Shown here: positions 33,455 through 41,435 of the stretch, in pieces
How the letters are laid out: every line of letters starts with the position of its first letter
Numbering within the stretch: the stretch's first letter is position 1
Assembly: GCF_023544665.1 (NCBI RefSeq)
Contig: NZ_JAMJFL010000011.1
Coordinates: 124,001 to 188,000 of the forward strand
Source of the DNA: Streptomyces sp. YS415
GTDB lineage: Bacteria; Actinomycetota; Actinomycetes; Streptomycetales; Streptomycetaceae
DNA length: 64,000 nt
Direction: 5' to 3'
The notes under the pieces: generated by a model
What the model was told of the DNA's origin: nothing
Database searches by the model: none
Seen by the model: the letters and a program-made list of their open reading frames with translations, nothing else
Translations under genes and position numbers: made by a program

Positions 33455-33658
33455 ATGCAGGCCACCGCATACACGTACGACCCAGACACCCGCAGCGGCC
33501 AGGTACTCCTGGACGACGGCACCCCCGTCCCCTTCGACGCCGCGGCGTTCGACGCGGGCGGACTGCGCCTGCTGCGCCCCGGCCAGCGGGTGCGCATCGA
33601 GGTGGAGGGCCCGAAGGACGGGCCGCGCATCACCCTCGTCACGCTGCAGACCCTGTAG
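33455..33658 (+). CDS. Small conserved beta-rich protein
   Basis: 67-aa protein, MQATAYTYDPDTRSGQVLLD and onward, with alternating hydrophobic strands (GQVLLDDGTPVPFDAAAFD, GQRVRIEVEG, ITLVTLQTL) that suggest a small OB or cold-shock-like barrel. The RNP motifs of cold-shock proteins are absent. Third codon positions are almost all G/C, and it sits 46 bases after cofC, followed by a strong terminator. I recall it as a conserved hypothetical in Streptomyces next to hupS. Its function is unknown. Confidence 0.78.
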   Translation: MQATAYTYDPDTRSGQVLLDDGTPVPFDAAAFDAGGLRLLRPGQRVRIEVEGPKDGPRITLVTLQTL

Positions 33659-33674
33659 GCCCCGGAAAACGCCG

Positions 33675-33704
33675 CGGGCCGGACTCCCTGGGGAGTCCGG
33701 CCCG
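33675..33704. terminator. Bidirectional terminator between the small gene and hupS
   Basis: Perfect 14-bp inverted repeat (33675-33688 and 33691-33704) with 2 unpaired bases, so the outer part of the stem must open to form a loop. It lies between convergent genes (stops at 33658 and 33727). Confidence 0.8.
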
Positions 33705-33726
33705 GCGCGTGAGTACCCGTGCGCCC

Positions 33727-34365
33727 CTACCTCTTGCGGGCGGTGGTCTTCTTGGCGGTGGTCTTGCGGGCCGTCGACTTCTTGGCCGGGGCCTTCTTGG
33801 CGGTCGCCTTCTTCGCGGGGGCCTTCTGGGCCGTCTTGGCGGTGGTGGCCTTCTTCGCGGTGGTCTTCTTGGCGGCGGCCGTGGTCTTCTTCGTGGTCGC
33901 CTTCTTCGCCGTGGCCGTGGTCTTCTTCGCGGCGGGCGTGGCCTTCTTCGTCGTCGCCTTCTTGGCGGCGGGCGTGGCCTTCTTCGCGGTGGTCTTCTTC
34001 GCCGCGGCCTTCTTGACCGTCGCGGAAGCTCCGCCGGTCAGGCTGCCCTTGGGCGCCTTCTTCACGGCCACGTCGTTCTTCGGGAGCTTCTTCGAACCGC
34101 TCACCAGGTCCTTGAAGCCCTGGCCGGCGCGGAATCGCGGCACAGAGGTCTTCTTGACCCGAACCCGCTCGCCCGTCTGGGGGTTGCGGGCGTAACGCGC
34201 CGGGCGGTCGACCTTCTCGAACGACCCGAAGCCGGTGACCGAGACCCGGTCCCCCGCGACCACCGCGCGGACGACGGCGTCCAGGACGGCGTCGACAGCA
34301 TCGGCAGCCTGCTGGCGGCCGCCCATCTTGTCGGCAATCGCTTCTACGAGCTGCGCCTTGTTCAC
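33727..34365 (-). CDS. hupS: HupS, HU-like nucleoid protein with lysine-rich tail
   Basis: 212-aa DNA-bending protein. Residues 1-94 are a complete HU domain (MNKAQLVEAIADKMG, VTGFGSFEKVDRPARYARNP, VPRFRAGQGFKDLVSG). The remaining 118 residues are tandem AKK/TKK repeats with Ala, Thr and Pro (for example ATPAAKKATTKKATPAAKK), like histone H1 tails. In S. coelicolor the two-domain HU HupS compacts nucleoids during sporulation. The repeat tail is a likely site of length variation. The A/T-richer upstream region (about 34390-34460) probably holds the promoter. Confidence 0.95.
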   Translation of the reverse strand: MNKAQLVEAIADKMGGRQQAADAVDAVLDAVVRAVVAGDRVSVTGFGSFEKVDRPARYARNPQTGERVRVKKTSVPRFRAGQGFKDLVSGSKKLPKNDVAVKKAPKGSLTGGASATVKKAAAKKTTAKKATPAAKKATTKKATPAAKKTTATAKKATTKKTTAAAKKTTAKKATTAKTAQKAPAKKATAKKAPAKKSTARKTTAKKTTARKR

Positions 34366-34502
34366 GTCTTCCCCTTCGGAGACATTGCCCGAACGAAAGT
34401 GTTCAAGCTTTTTCGCACGTTAGGCAGATATATACCGCAAATCAAACACGAAACGGGCTTATCACCCTTGTGCCGCAACGGACTCGACTGTCTTCGGGGC
34501 CT

Positions 34503-34733
34503 TCAACGTTCCTCGTCGGGGATTCGACCCGCCTCGAGGTCCGCCGAGAACGCCTCCAGACGCCTTGCCGCATCGGCGAGATCGTGCTTGGCCGCGGCCG
34601 TAATGACCAGCAGCTTCCGGGTCAGCGCCATCCGTACGCCCTCCGGGACTTGCAGTGCGCGCACTTGTGTGTGCGCTTCCTTGAGTTGGTCCGCGACCGC
34701 CGCATAGAGCTCGAGTTGGCCGTCGTGTTCCAT
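34503..34733 (-). CDS. Small conserved helical protein
   Basis: 76-aa protein starting at ATG 34731-34733 (MEHDGQLELYAAVADQLKEA), all alpha by its pattern of heptads, without cysteines, signal or membrane segment. No ribosome site precedes the ATG and the upstream bases (CACAATCTGTGC) could be a -10 region, so a leaderless message is possible. It lies between hupS and leuD on the same strand. A longer frame from 34916 has no conserved look. Its function is unknown. Confidence 0.7.
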   Translation of the reverse strand: MEHDGQLELYAAVADQLKEAHTQVRALQVPEGVRMALTRKLLVITAAAKHDLADAARRLEAFSADLEAGRIPDEER

Positions 34734-34917
34734 GCACAGATTGTGCCATCTGGGGCGAGTTGTCGCCTGCTCAGGGTGCAACTGCCGCCTCGAACGGCCG
34801 TCCTGGCACCGGCGGAAGCCTCGGCTCTGCCATCCGGCTACCCCGGCAACAGCCTCCGTAACGTGGGCAGTTGACCCCTCCCGGCGACGCGCGCGGGGCC
34901 GTTCGGGTGCAGACATG

Positions 34918-34952
34918 GCCGTACCCCCGATCGGGCTGATCGGGGGTACGGC
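34918..34952. terminator. Terminator after leuD
   Basis: Perfect 15-bp inverted repeat (34918-34932 and 34938-34952) with a GGGCT loop, 58 bases after the leuD stop on the minus strand. Confidence 0.8.
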
Positions 34953-35010
34953 GGGGGTGTTGGGGTGGCCGAAACTCGACCTGTTCAGTTGCTCCGGAGG
35001 GCTCCCGGCG

Positions 35011-35604
35011 TCACGAGGGGAGCGTCTGCGGCTTGTACGACGGCCGCTTGGCCTCGTACGCGGAGATGTCCGCCTCGTTCTGGAGGGTGATGGAGATGTC
35101 GTCCAGGCCGTTCAGCAGCCGCCAGCGGGCGTTCTCGTCCAGCTCGAAGGAGGCGGTGATGCCCTCGGCGCGGACCTCGCGGTCCTCCAGGTCGACGGTG
35201 ATCTCGGCCTCGGGGTCGTTCTCCGTGAGCTCCCACAGCGCGTCCACGATCTTCTGCTCCAGAACCACCGTGAGCAGGCCGTTCTTGAGTGAGTTGCCGC
35301 GGAAGATGTCGGCGAAACGGGAGGAGATCACGGTCTTGAAGCCGTAGTTCTGCAGGGCCCAGACGGCGTGCTCACGGGAGGATCCGGTGCCGAAGTCGGG
35401 TCCGGCGACCAGGACCGTGGCACCCGCGCGCTCGGGCCGGTTGAGGATGAAGTTCTCGTCCTTGCGCCAGGCCTCGAACAGCCCGTCCTCGAACCCGTCC
35501 CGGGTCACCTTCTTGAGCCAGTGAGCAGGGATGATCTGGTCGGTGTCGACGTTGGAGCGGCGCAGCGGAACGGCCCGGCCGGTGTGCTTGGTGAATGCTT
35601 CCAT
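35011..35604 (-). CDS. leuD: 3-isopropylmalate dehydratase small subunit
   Basis: 197-aa small subunit that forms isopropylmalate isomerase with LeuC in leucine synthesis. It starts MEAFTKHTGRAVPLRRSNVD; the swivel-domain signature NVDTDQIIPAHWLKKV (about residues 18-33), VAGPDFGTGSSREHAVWAL (about 66-84) and SRFADIFRGNSLKNG (about 95-109) are all present. It starts 3 bases after the leuC stop, so the two are coupled. Confidence 0.97.
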   Translation of the reverse strand: MEAFTKHTGRAVPLRRSNVDTDQIIPAHWLKKVTRDGFEDGLFEAWRKDENFILNRPERAGATVLVAGPDFGTGSSREHAVWALQNYGFKTVISSRFADIFRGNSLKNGLLTVVLEQKIVDALWELTENDPEAEITVDLEDREVRAEGITASFELDENARWRLLNGLDDISITLQNEADISAYEAKRPSYKPQTLPS

Positions 35605-35607
35605 GAC

Positions 35608-37041
35608 TTATCGGACTCCAGCGGGCGTACGGGTCTCGGCGTCGGACAGGTCGGCCGGTGAGGCCAGGTGGCCCAGCACGGCGGTCGCGGCGGCGACCTG
35701 CGGCGACACCAGGTGGGTGCGGCCGCCCTTGCCCTGCCTGCCCTCGAAGTTGCGGTTGGAGGTGGACGCGGAGCGCTCGCCGGGGGCCAGCTGGTCGGGG
35801 TTCATGCCCAGGCACATCGAGCAGCCCGCGTGCCGCCATTCGGCGCCGGCCTCCTTGAAGACGACGTCCAGGCCCTCGGAGACGGCCTGCAGACCGACCC
35901 GCGCGGAACCGGGGACGACCAGCATCCGTACGCCGTCGGCGACTTTGCGGCCCTTCACGAGCTCCGCGGCGGCGCGCAGGTCCTCGATGCGGCCATTGGT
36001 GCACGAGCCTACGAAGACGGTGTCCACCTTGATGGAGCGCAGCGGCTGTCCGGCCTCCAACCCCATGTACTCCAGGGCCTTTTCGGCGGCGAGGCGCTCC
36101 GAAGCGTCTTCGTACGAAGCAGGGTCGGGGACGTGCGCCGAAAGCGGTGCGCCCTGGCCGGGGTTGGTGCCCCAGGTGACGAACGGCGACAGTTCGGCGG
36201 CCTGGATGACGACCTCGGCGTCGAACTCGGCGTCGTCGTCCGTGCGCAGCGTCTTCCAGTACGCGACGGCCGCGTCCCAGTCCTCGCCCTTGGGGGCGTG
36301 CGGACGGCCCTCGAGGTAGTCGAAGGTGGTCTGGTCAGGGGCGATCATGCCCGCGCGGGCGCCGGCCTCGATCGACATGTTGCAGATGGTCATCCGGGCT
36401 TCCATCGACAGCTTCTCGATGGCGGAGCCGCGGTACTCCAGGACGTAGCCCTGGCCGCCGCCGGTGCCGATCCTCGCGATGATCGCCAGGATCAGGTCCT
36501 TGGCGGTGACGCCGTCGGGCAGCTCGCCCTCGACCGTGATGGCCATGGTCTTGGGGCGCACCAGCGGCAGCGTCTGGGTGGCCAGCACGTGCTCCACCTG
36601 GGAGGTGCCGATGCCGAAGGCCAGGCCGCCGAAGGCGCCGTGCGTGGAGGTGTGGGAGTCGCCGCAGACCACGGTCATGCCGGGCTGGGTCAGCCCCAGC
36701 TGCGGGCCGACGACGTGCACGACGCCCTGCTCGACGTCGCCCAGCGGGTGCAGCCGCACCCCGAACTCGGCGGCGTTCTTGCGCAGCGTCTCCAGCTGGA
36801 TGCGGGAGACCGGGTCGGCGATGGGCTTGTCGATGTCGAGGGTCGGGGTGTTGTGGTCCTCGGTGGCGATGGTCAGGTCCAGCCGGCGGACCCGGCGACC
36901 GCTCTTGCGGAGGCCGTCGAACGCCTGCGGGCTGGTCACCTCGTGCAGCAGGTGCAGATCGATGAAGAGGAGGTCGGGCTCGCCCTCGGCGCGCCGGACG
37001 ACATGGTCGTCCCAGACCTTCTCCGCGAGTGTCCTACCCAT
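35608..37041 (-). CDS. leuC: 3-isopropylmalate dehydratase large subunit
   Basis: 477-aa [4Fe-4S] aconitase-family subunit. ATG 37039-37041 has GGAGGG 6 nt upstream, which rules out a start 7 codons earlier. It begins MGRTLAEKVWDDHVV. Cluster-binding cysteines are in VFVGSCTNGRIEDL (about residues 346-359) and CSMCLGMNPD (about 409-418). VCGDSHTSTHGAFG (about 128-141) is the aconitase signature. It is divergent from ndgR, a known regulator of leuCD in Streptomyces. Confidence 0.97.
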   Translation of the reverse strand: MGRTLAEKVWDDHVVRRAEGEPDLLFIDLHLLHEVTSPQAFDGLRKSGRRVRRLDLTIATEDHNTPTLDIDKPIADPVSRIQLETLRKNAAEFGVRLHPLGDVEQGVVHVVGPQLGLTQPGMTVVCGDSHTSTHGAFGGLAFGIGTSQVEHVLATQTLPLVRPKTMAITVEGELPDGVTAKDLILAIIARIGTGGGQGYVLEYRGSAIEKLSMEARMTICNMSIEAGARAGMIAPDQTTFDYLEGRPHAPKGEDWDAAVAYWKTLRTDDDAEFDAEVVIQAAELSPFVTWGTNPGQGAPLSAHVPDPASYEDASERLAAEKALEYMGLEAGQPLRSIKVDTVFVGSCTNGRIEDLRAAAELVKGRKVADGVRMLVVPGSARVGLQAVSEGLDVVFKEAGAEWRHAGCSMCLGMNPDQLAPGERSASTSNRNFEGRQGKGGRTHLVSPQVAAATAVLGHLASPADLSDAETRTPAGVR

Positions 37042-37204
37042 CGCTTTCCCTCCGGCCGGCAAAGGTGCGCCGACCCAACTAGAGATCTGAGGAAGCGGCG
37101 CCCGCGCCCCTGTTCCCGGGCGTCCGCCGCCGGGCCCGTGTGGTCTGCGGGCCGCTGTGCCTTCGTGACATCCAGAGTGGCGTGTTCCACGGAAAATTGA
37201 ACTT

Positions 37205-37225
37205 GCGTTTCACAGAGTGAGACGC
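37205..37225. promoter_or_regulatory. Imperfect palindrome in the leuC-ndgR intergenic region
   Basis: GCGTTTCA-cagag-TGAGACGC, 8-bp arms with one mismatch, 13 bases before the ndgR start and 164 before leuC. It is a candidate NdgR operator, in line with published NdgR/AreB binding between these genes. The less GC-rich AAAATTGAAC at 37192-37201 may be part of the overlapping promoters. Confidence 0.5.
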
Positions 37226-37237
37226 GAGTATCGTTGC

Positions 37238-37954
37238 ATGGACAACAGTAGCGGCGTCGGCGTGCTGGACAAGGCAGCCCTTGTCCTGAGCGCCCTGGAG
37301 TCCGGTCCGGCCACCCTCGCGGGTCTGGTGGCGGCGACCGGGTTGGCACGACCCACGGCCCACCGGCTGGCCGTGGCGCTGGAACACCACCGCATGGTGG
37401 CGCGCGACATGCAGGGCCGTTTCATTCTGGGCCCGCGCATGGCGGAACTGGCTGCGGCCGCGGGTGAGGACCGTCTCCTCGCCACCGCGGGCCCGGTGCT
37501 CACGCACCTGCGCGACGTCACGGGCGAGAGCGCGCAGCTCTACCGGCGCCAGGGCGACATGCGCATCTGCGTCGCCGCGGCGGAGCGCCTGTCCGGACTG
37601 CGGGACACGGTCCCGGTCGGCTCGACGCTCACGATGAAGGCGGGCTCCTCCGCGCAGATCCTCATGGCCTGGGAGGAGCCGGAGCGCCTGCACCGGGGCC
37701 TTCAGGGCGCCCGCTTCACGGCGACGGCCCTGTCGGGCGTACGACGCCGCGGCTGGGCCCAGTCGATCGGCGAGCGCGAGCCGGGCGTCGCGTCCGTCTC
37801 CGCGCCCGTGCGCGGCCCCTCCAACCGCGTGGTGGCCGCCGTCTCGGTCTCCGGCCCCATCGAGCGCCTGACCCGGCACCCGGGCCGGATGCACGCCCAG
37901 GCGGTCATCGACGCCGCCGCCCGCCTCTCCGAGGCCCTGCGCCGCACCGGCTGA
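37238..37954 (+). CDS. ndgR: NdgR, IclR-family regulator of amino-acid metabolism
   Basis: 238-aa IclR regulator. ATG 37238-37240 (MDNSSGVGVLDKAALVLSAL) is chosen by family length. The winged helix covers about residues 10-70, with recognition helix region LARPTAHRLAVALEHH (about 43-58). The C-terminal IclR effector domain has LRDTVPVGSTLTMKAGSSAQ and SVSAPVRGPSNRVVAAVSVSGP (about 185-206). NdgR (AreB) controls leuCD and other amino-acid genes in S. coelicolor. It is divergent from leuC. Confidence 0.95.
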   Translation: MDNSSGVGVLDKAALVLSALESGPATLAGLVAATGLARPTAHRLAVALEHHRMVARDMQGRFILGPRMAELAAAAGEDRLLATAGPVLTHLRDVTGESAQLYRRQGDMRICVAAAERLSGLRDTVPVGSTLTMKAGSSAQILMAWEEPERLHRGLQGARFTATALSGVRRRGWAQSIGEREPGVASVSAPVRGPSNRVVAAVSVSGPIERLTRHPGRMHAQAVIDAAARLSEALRRTG

Positions 37955-38113
37955 CGTTCCCGGGCACATCAGCGAGGAGGGTCCGCCCCAACGCCGCTGC
38001 AGACCCTCCCGTAGATCCGAAACACCCGTACCCCATGCCCGGTTGGTGCCCCGGGCGGCCGAGCCGGTCATGGAGTTCATGGCACTTGGGTTTTGGCACT
38101 GCCAGGAGCACGC

Positions 38114-38150
38114 GAAGGGCCCTCCACCGAAGTGGAGGGCCCTTCTTTCT
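38114..38150. terminator. Terminator downstream of the tRNA cluster
   Basis: Perfect 14-bp inverted repeat (38114-38127 and 38132-38145). Read leftward the loop is TTCG closed by C-G, a very stable tetraloop, so it ends the leftward tRNA transcript. Read rightward it is followed by TTCTTTCT, so it may also stop read-through from ndgR. Confidence 0.85.
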
Positions 38151-38151
38151 G

Positions 38152-38224
38152 TACCCCCGACCGGATTCGAACCGGCGCTACCGCCTTGAGAGGGCGGCGT
38201 GCTAGGCCGCTACACAACGGGGGC
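38152..38224 (-). tRNA. tRNA-Glu (CTC), copy 1
   Basis: 73-nt cloverleaf on the minus strand. 5' arm GCCCCCG pairs with CGGGGGT, discriminator A. Anticodon stem CCGCC/GGCGG with loop CTCTCAA (anticodon CTC). T-loop GTTCGAATC is standard. CCA is not encoded. Confidence 0.95.
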
Positions 38225-38252
38225 ATGGATCCTGCGTTTCCGCAGGTCCGAG

Positions 38253-38324
38253 CTGGTCTACCTGGACTCGAACCAAGACTAACTGAACCAGAATCAGTCG
38301 TGCTGCCAATTACACCATAGACCA
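38253..38324 (-). tRNA. tRNA-Gln (CTG), copy 1
   Basis: 72-nt cloverleaf. Acceptor TGGTCTA/TAGACCA, discriminator G. Anticodon stem ACTGA/TCAGT with loop TTCTGGT (anticodon CTG). T-loop GTTCGAGTC. CCA is not encoded. Confidence 0.95.
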
Positions 38325-38343
38325 ATGTGGTTTAGACCAGCAG

Positions 38344-38416
38344 TACCCCCGACCGGATTCGAACCGGCGCTACCGCCTTGAGAGGGCGGCGTGCTAGGCC
38401 GCTACACAACGGGGGC
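38344..38416 (-). tRNA. tRNA-Glu (CTC), copy 2
   Basis: 73 nt, identical to copy 1 by eye, with anticodon CTC. It lies between the two tRNA-Gln genes. Confidence 0.95.
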
Positions 38417-38445
38417 CCTAGCGATCATCTCGAAGGAGATCACCG

Positions 38446-38518
38446 TACCCCCGACCGGATTCGAACCGGCGCTACTGCCTTGAGAGGGCAGCGTGCTAGG
38501 CCGCTACACAACGGGGGC
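38446..38518 (-). tRNA. tRNA-Glu (CTC), copy 3 (variant anticodon stem)
   Basis: 73 nt. It differs from copies 1 and 2 by a compensatory pair in the anticodon stem (CTGCC/GGCAG in place of CCGCC/GGCGG). Anticodon CTC unchanged. Confidence 0.95.
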
Positions 38519-38539
38519 TTTGCAGATAAGCTCTGCGAG

Positions 38540-38611
38540 CTGGCCTACCTGGACTCGAACCAAGACTAACTGAACCAGAATCAGTCGTGCTGCCAATTAC
38601 ACCATAGGCCA
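38540..38611 (-). tRNA. tRNA-Gln (CTG), copy 2 (variant acceptor stem)
   Basis: 72 nt. It differs from copy 1 by a compensatory pair in the acceptor stem (TGGCCTA/TAGGCCA). As the most upstream gene of the leftward array, it is probably transcribed first. Confidence 0.95.
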
Positions 38612-38867
38612 CTGGAACGCAAGCCCCGGAGGGGATCTTGTTCTAGCTTGCGCCTCCGGTTACCGGCCTTTCGGCCCGCTCCTCGGCGGCGCAGGAAGAA
38701 CATTACCCGAAGGTGGACGGGGCTCCAAAACGGGTATCCGCGCCGAGGATCACGGGGAGTTCGGCCGGGGCGGCGACGCGGGGCGGGCCGACAGGGGCGT
38801 CGGTGCCGGTGACAGGGCCGCGACCGCGCCCCAGGGCCCCTGGCCGACACGGCGGACGCAGAGGAGG
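38612..38867. other. Intergenic region between tRNA cluster and gltX terminator
   Basis: About 300 bases separate the tRNA array from gltX, including the hairpin at 38868-38911. Third-position bias does not support a gene on either strand. The promoter of the tRNA array should lie within about 38620-38720, on the minus strand; no clear -10/-35 pair was recognised. Confidence 0.4.
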
Positions 38868-38911
38868 CGGCACCCGGAACCCCGGGTGCCGCCCCCTCTG
38901 CTGTGCGTCAG
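38868..38911. terminator. Terminator after gltX
   Basis: Inverted repeat with a 12-bp core (38876-38887 and 38892-38903) extended by GCAGAGG/CCTCTGC with small bulges, ending 2 bases beyond the gltX stop on the minus strand. Confidence 0.75.
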
Positions 38912-38912
38912 C

Positions 38913-40397
38913 TCACGCGGCGAGCTTCGCCAGCGCCGCGTCGATGCGGGCCAGCGTCTTCTCCTTGCCGAGGATCTCCAGGGACTCGAAGAGCGGCAGG
39001 CCGACGGTGCGGCCGGTGACGGCCACCCGGACCGGGGCCTGGGCCTTGCCGAGCTTGAGGCCGTGCGCCTCGCCGGCCGCCAGGACGGCCTCCTTCAGCG
39101 ACTCCGGGGAGGCCCAGTCCGCCGCCTGGAGCTTCTCGCGGGCGGTGACCAGCAGGGCGTCCGAGCCCTCCTTCATCGCCTTCGTCCAGCTCGCCTCGTC
39201 GAAGACCGGCTCGGGCAGGAAGAGGAAGTCGACGTTGTCGGTGATCTCCGACAGGACCTTCAGCCGGGTCTGCGCGTGCGGGGCGACCGCCGCCCACTTG
39301 GCCTCGTCGAAGTCCTCCGGGGCCCAGGGGGCGAACGGTGCCTTCAGCCAGGGGGCGCAGCGCTCGGTGAAGTCCTTCACGTCGAGCATGCGGATGTGGT
39401 CGCCGTTGATCGACTCGCACTTCTTGAGGTCGAAGCGGGCCGGGTTGGGGTTCACGTCCGCGATCTCGAAGGCCGCGACCATCTCGTCCATCGTGAAGAT
39501 GTCCTGGTCGGCGGAGAGCGACCAGCCGAGCAGCGACAGGTAGTTGAGCAGGCCTTCCGGGAGGAAGCCGCGCTCCCGGTAGAGGTTCAGCGACGACTGC
39601 GGGTCGCGCTTGGAGAGCTTCTTGTTGCCCTCGCCCATCACGTACGGCAGGTGCCCGAAGTCGGGGATCCGCTTCGCGATGCCGAGCTCCAACAGCGCCT
39701 TGTACAGGGCGATCTGACGGGGCGTCGAGGACAGCAGGTCCTCGCCGCGCAGGACGTGGGTGATCTCCATCAGGGCGTCGTCGACCGGGTTCACCAGGGT
39801 GTACAGCGGGGCGCCGTTGGCGCGGACGATGCCGTAGTCGGGGACGTTCTCCGGGGTGAAGGTCAGTTCGCCGCGGACCAGGTCGGTGAAGGTGATCGTC
39901 TCGTCGGGCATCCGGAAGCGGACGATCGGGGCGCGGCCCTGGGCCTGGTACTCGGCGACCTGCTCGGCGCTCAGCTCACGGCAGTGGCCGTCGTAGCCGG
40001 AGGGCTTGCCGGCCGCGCGGGCGGCCTCGCGGCGGCTGTCCAGCTCCTCCTGGGAGCAGTAGCAGCGGTAGGCGTGGCCGCCGTCCAGGAGCTGCTGCGC
40101 GACGTCCCGGTAGAGGTCCATGCGCTGGGACTGGCGGTACGGCGCGTGCGGGCCGCCGATCTCGGGGCCCTCGTCCCAGTCGAACCCGAGCCAGCGCATC
40201 GAGTCCAGCAGCTGGTCGTACGACTCCTCCGAGTCGCGGGCCGCGTCGGTGTCCTCGATGCGGAAGACCAGGGTGCCGCCGTGGTGCTTGGCGAACGCCC
40301 AGTTGAACAGGGCGGTGCGGACCAGGCCCACATGGGGGTTGCCGGTCGGCGACGGGCAGAAACGGACACGGACTGCTGGGGCGGATGCGCTAGCCAC
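38913..40397 (-). CDS. gltX: Glutamyl-tRNA synthetase
   Basis: 494-aa class I aminoacyl-tRNA synthetase. GTG 40395-40397 has AAGG 9 nt upstream and overlaps the FAH-family stop by 8 bases; a TTG 3 codons earlier has no ribosome site. It has the HIGH-equivalent FCPSPTGNPHVGLVRTAL (about residues 13-30) and the KMSKS-equivalent KKLSKRD (about 250-256), and the CYCSQEEL region. Streptomyces lack GlnRS and use a non-discriminating GluRS plus the amidotransferase GatCAB; the neighbouring tRNA-Glu and tRNA-Gln genes fit that. The C-terminal anticodon-binding domain is complete. Confidence 0.96.
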   Translation of the reverse strand: MASASAPAVRVRFCPSPTGNPHVGLVRTALFNWAFAKHHGGTLVFRIEDTDAARDSEESYDQLLDSMRWLGFDWDEGPEIGGPHAPYRQSQRMDLYRDVAQQLLDGGHAYRCYCSQEELDSRREAARAAGKPSGYDGHCRELSAEQVAEYQAQGRAPIVRFRMPDETITFTDLVRGELTFTPENVPDYGIVRANGAPLYTLVNPVDDALMEITHVLRGEDLLSSTPRQIALYKALLELGIAKRIPDFGHLPYVMGEGNKKLSKRDPQSSLNLYRERGFLPEGLLNYLSLLGWSLSADQDIFTMDEMVAAFEIADVNPNPARFDLKKCESINGDHIRMLDVKDFTERCAPWLKAPFAPWAPEDFDEAKWAAVAPHAQTRLKVLSEITDNVDFLFLPEPVFDEASWTKAMKEGSDALLVTAREKLQAADWASPESLKEAVLAAGEAHGLKLGKAQAPVRVAVTGRTVGLPLFESLEILGKEKTLARIDAALAKLAA

Positions 40398-41166
40398 GCT
40401 TGACAACCTTGTTGGTGAGAGTGCCGATGCCTTCGATGCTGACGGAGACCTCGTCGCCGACAGAGAGCGGGCCGACCCCCGCGGGGGTGCCCGTGAGGAT
40501 CACGTCGCCGGGGAGCAGCGTCATGGCCTCGGTGATGTTGACGATCAGATCCTCGATGGAGTGGATCATCTCGCTGGTGCGGCCGAGCTGCCGCTGCCCG
40601 CCGTTGACCGTGAGCTGGACGGTGAGGTCGGAGGGGTCCAGGTCGGTCTCGACCCAGGGGCCCAGCGGGCAGGAGGTGTCGAAGCCCTTGGCCCGGGCCC
40701 ACTGCTTCTCTCGCTTCTGCACGTCACGCGCGGTGATGTCGTTGGCGCAGGTGTAGCCGAGGATCACGTCCTTGACGCGCTCGCGCGGGACCTCGCGGCA
40801 CATCCGGCCGATGACCACGGCCAGCTCGGCCTCGTGGTGCAGCTCCTCCGAGAAGGAGGGGTACTGGATGGCGTCGCCGGGGCCGATCACGGAGGTCGAC
40901 GGCTTGAAGAAGGCGAAGGGCGCGTCCGGGACCTCGTTGCCCAGTTCCCTCGCGTGCTCGGCGTAGTTGCGGCCGAAGGCCACGACCTTGTTGGGGAGCA
41001 CCGGGGGCAGCAGCCGGACCTTGCTCAGCGGGACCTTGGTGCCGGAGAGCTCGAATTCCGCGAACGGGATGCCCTTGATGATGTCGAGGACGAGTTCGTC
41101 AGGCTTGTCGCCCTCGACCACGCCGAAGGCGACGTTCCCGTCGATGGAGAATCTGGCGATGCGCAC
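40390..41166 (-). CDS. Fumarylacetoacetate hydrolase family protein
   Basis: 258-aa FAH-fold enzyme with a short N-terminal domain and the catalytic domain from about residue 60. FGRNYAEHARE (about 64-74), FFKPSTSVIGPGDAI (about 86-100), HHEAELAVVIG (about 109-119, metal-binding glutamates) and VILTGTPAGVGPL (about 221-233) are the family motifs. Members cleave C-C bonds of acylpyruvates or decarboxylate oxaloacetate; the substrate cannot be told here. It precedes gltX and overlaps its start. Confidence 0.9.
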   Translation of the reverse strand: MRIARFSIDGNVAFGVVEGDKPDELVLDIIKGIPFAEFELSGTKVPLSKVRLLPPVLPNKVVAFGRNYAEHARELGNEVPDAPFAFFKPSTSVIGPGDAIQYPSFSEELHHEAELAVVIGRMCREVPRERVKDVILGYTCANDITARDVQKREKQWARAKGFDTSCPLGPWVETDLDPSDLTVQLTVNGGQRQLGRTSEMIHSIEDLIVNITEAMTLLPGDVILTGTPAGVGPLSVGDEVSVSIEGIGTLTNKVVKRG

Positions 41167-41246
41167 GGGATGCTTGGCCCCTTGACTTAAGCGGCTGGAG
41201 TCTGACGCTCCAGGCTAACGTGGCCGGGGGCCGGCACCTCGCGGTA

Positions 41247-41435
41247 TTACTCCGCGGCGGTGGCGGAGACTGGCACCACGTCCAGGACGGTGCGACGGGG
41301 GTTGGCCGTCTGGGCCGGAAGGTCGACGGAGTGCTCCGGCTGCTCCACGGTCAGCAGCTCGTCCGGGCCCGCGAGGTGGGCGAGCGTGGTGCGCCGCGGG
41401 TTGGCTATGGTGCGGATCATCGTCGTCGTCTTCAC
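41247..41435 (-). CDS. Small protein with duplicated ANPRRT motif
   Basis: 62-aa protein starting at GTG 41433-41435. Nearly every codon ends in G or C, which supports coding. The sequence has two similar segments, IANPRRTTLAHLAGP and TANPRRTVLDVVPVS, joined by an acidic linker. No signal peptide, membrane segment or cysteine. The ribosome site is weak (AGGG, 12 nt away). No modifying enzyme is nearby, so I do not call it a peptide precursor. Its function is unknown. Confidence 0.65.
   Translation of the reverse strand: MKTTTMIRTIANPRRTTLAHLAGPDELLTVEQPEHSVDLPAQTANPRRTVLDVVPVSATAAE

Noticed and set aside
38152..38611. Regularly spaced repeats that could suggest a CRISPR array
   Set aside because: The repeats are three tRNA-Glu and two tRNA-Gln genes with full cloverleaves.
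41247..41435. RiPP precursor peptide
   Set aside because: The repeated motif is suggestive, but no leader/core boundary or modifying enzyme is seen nearby.
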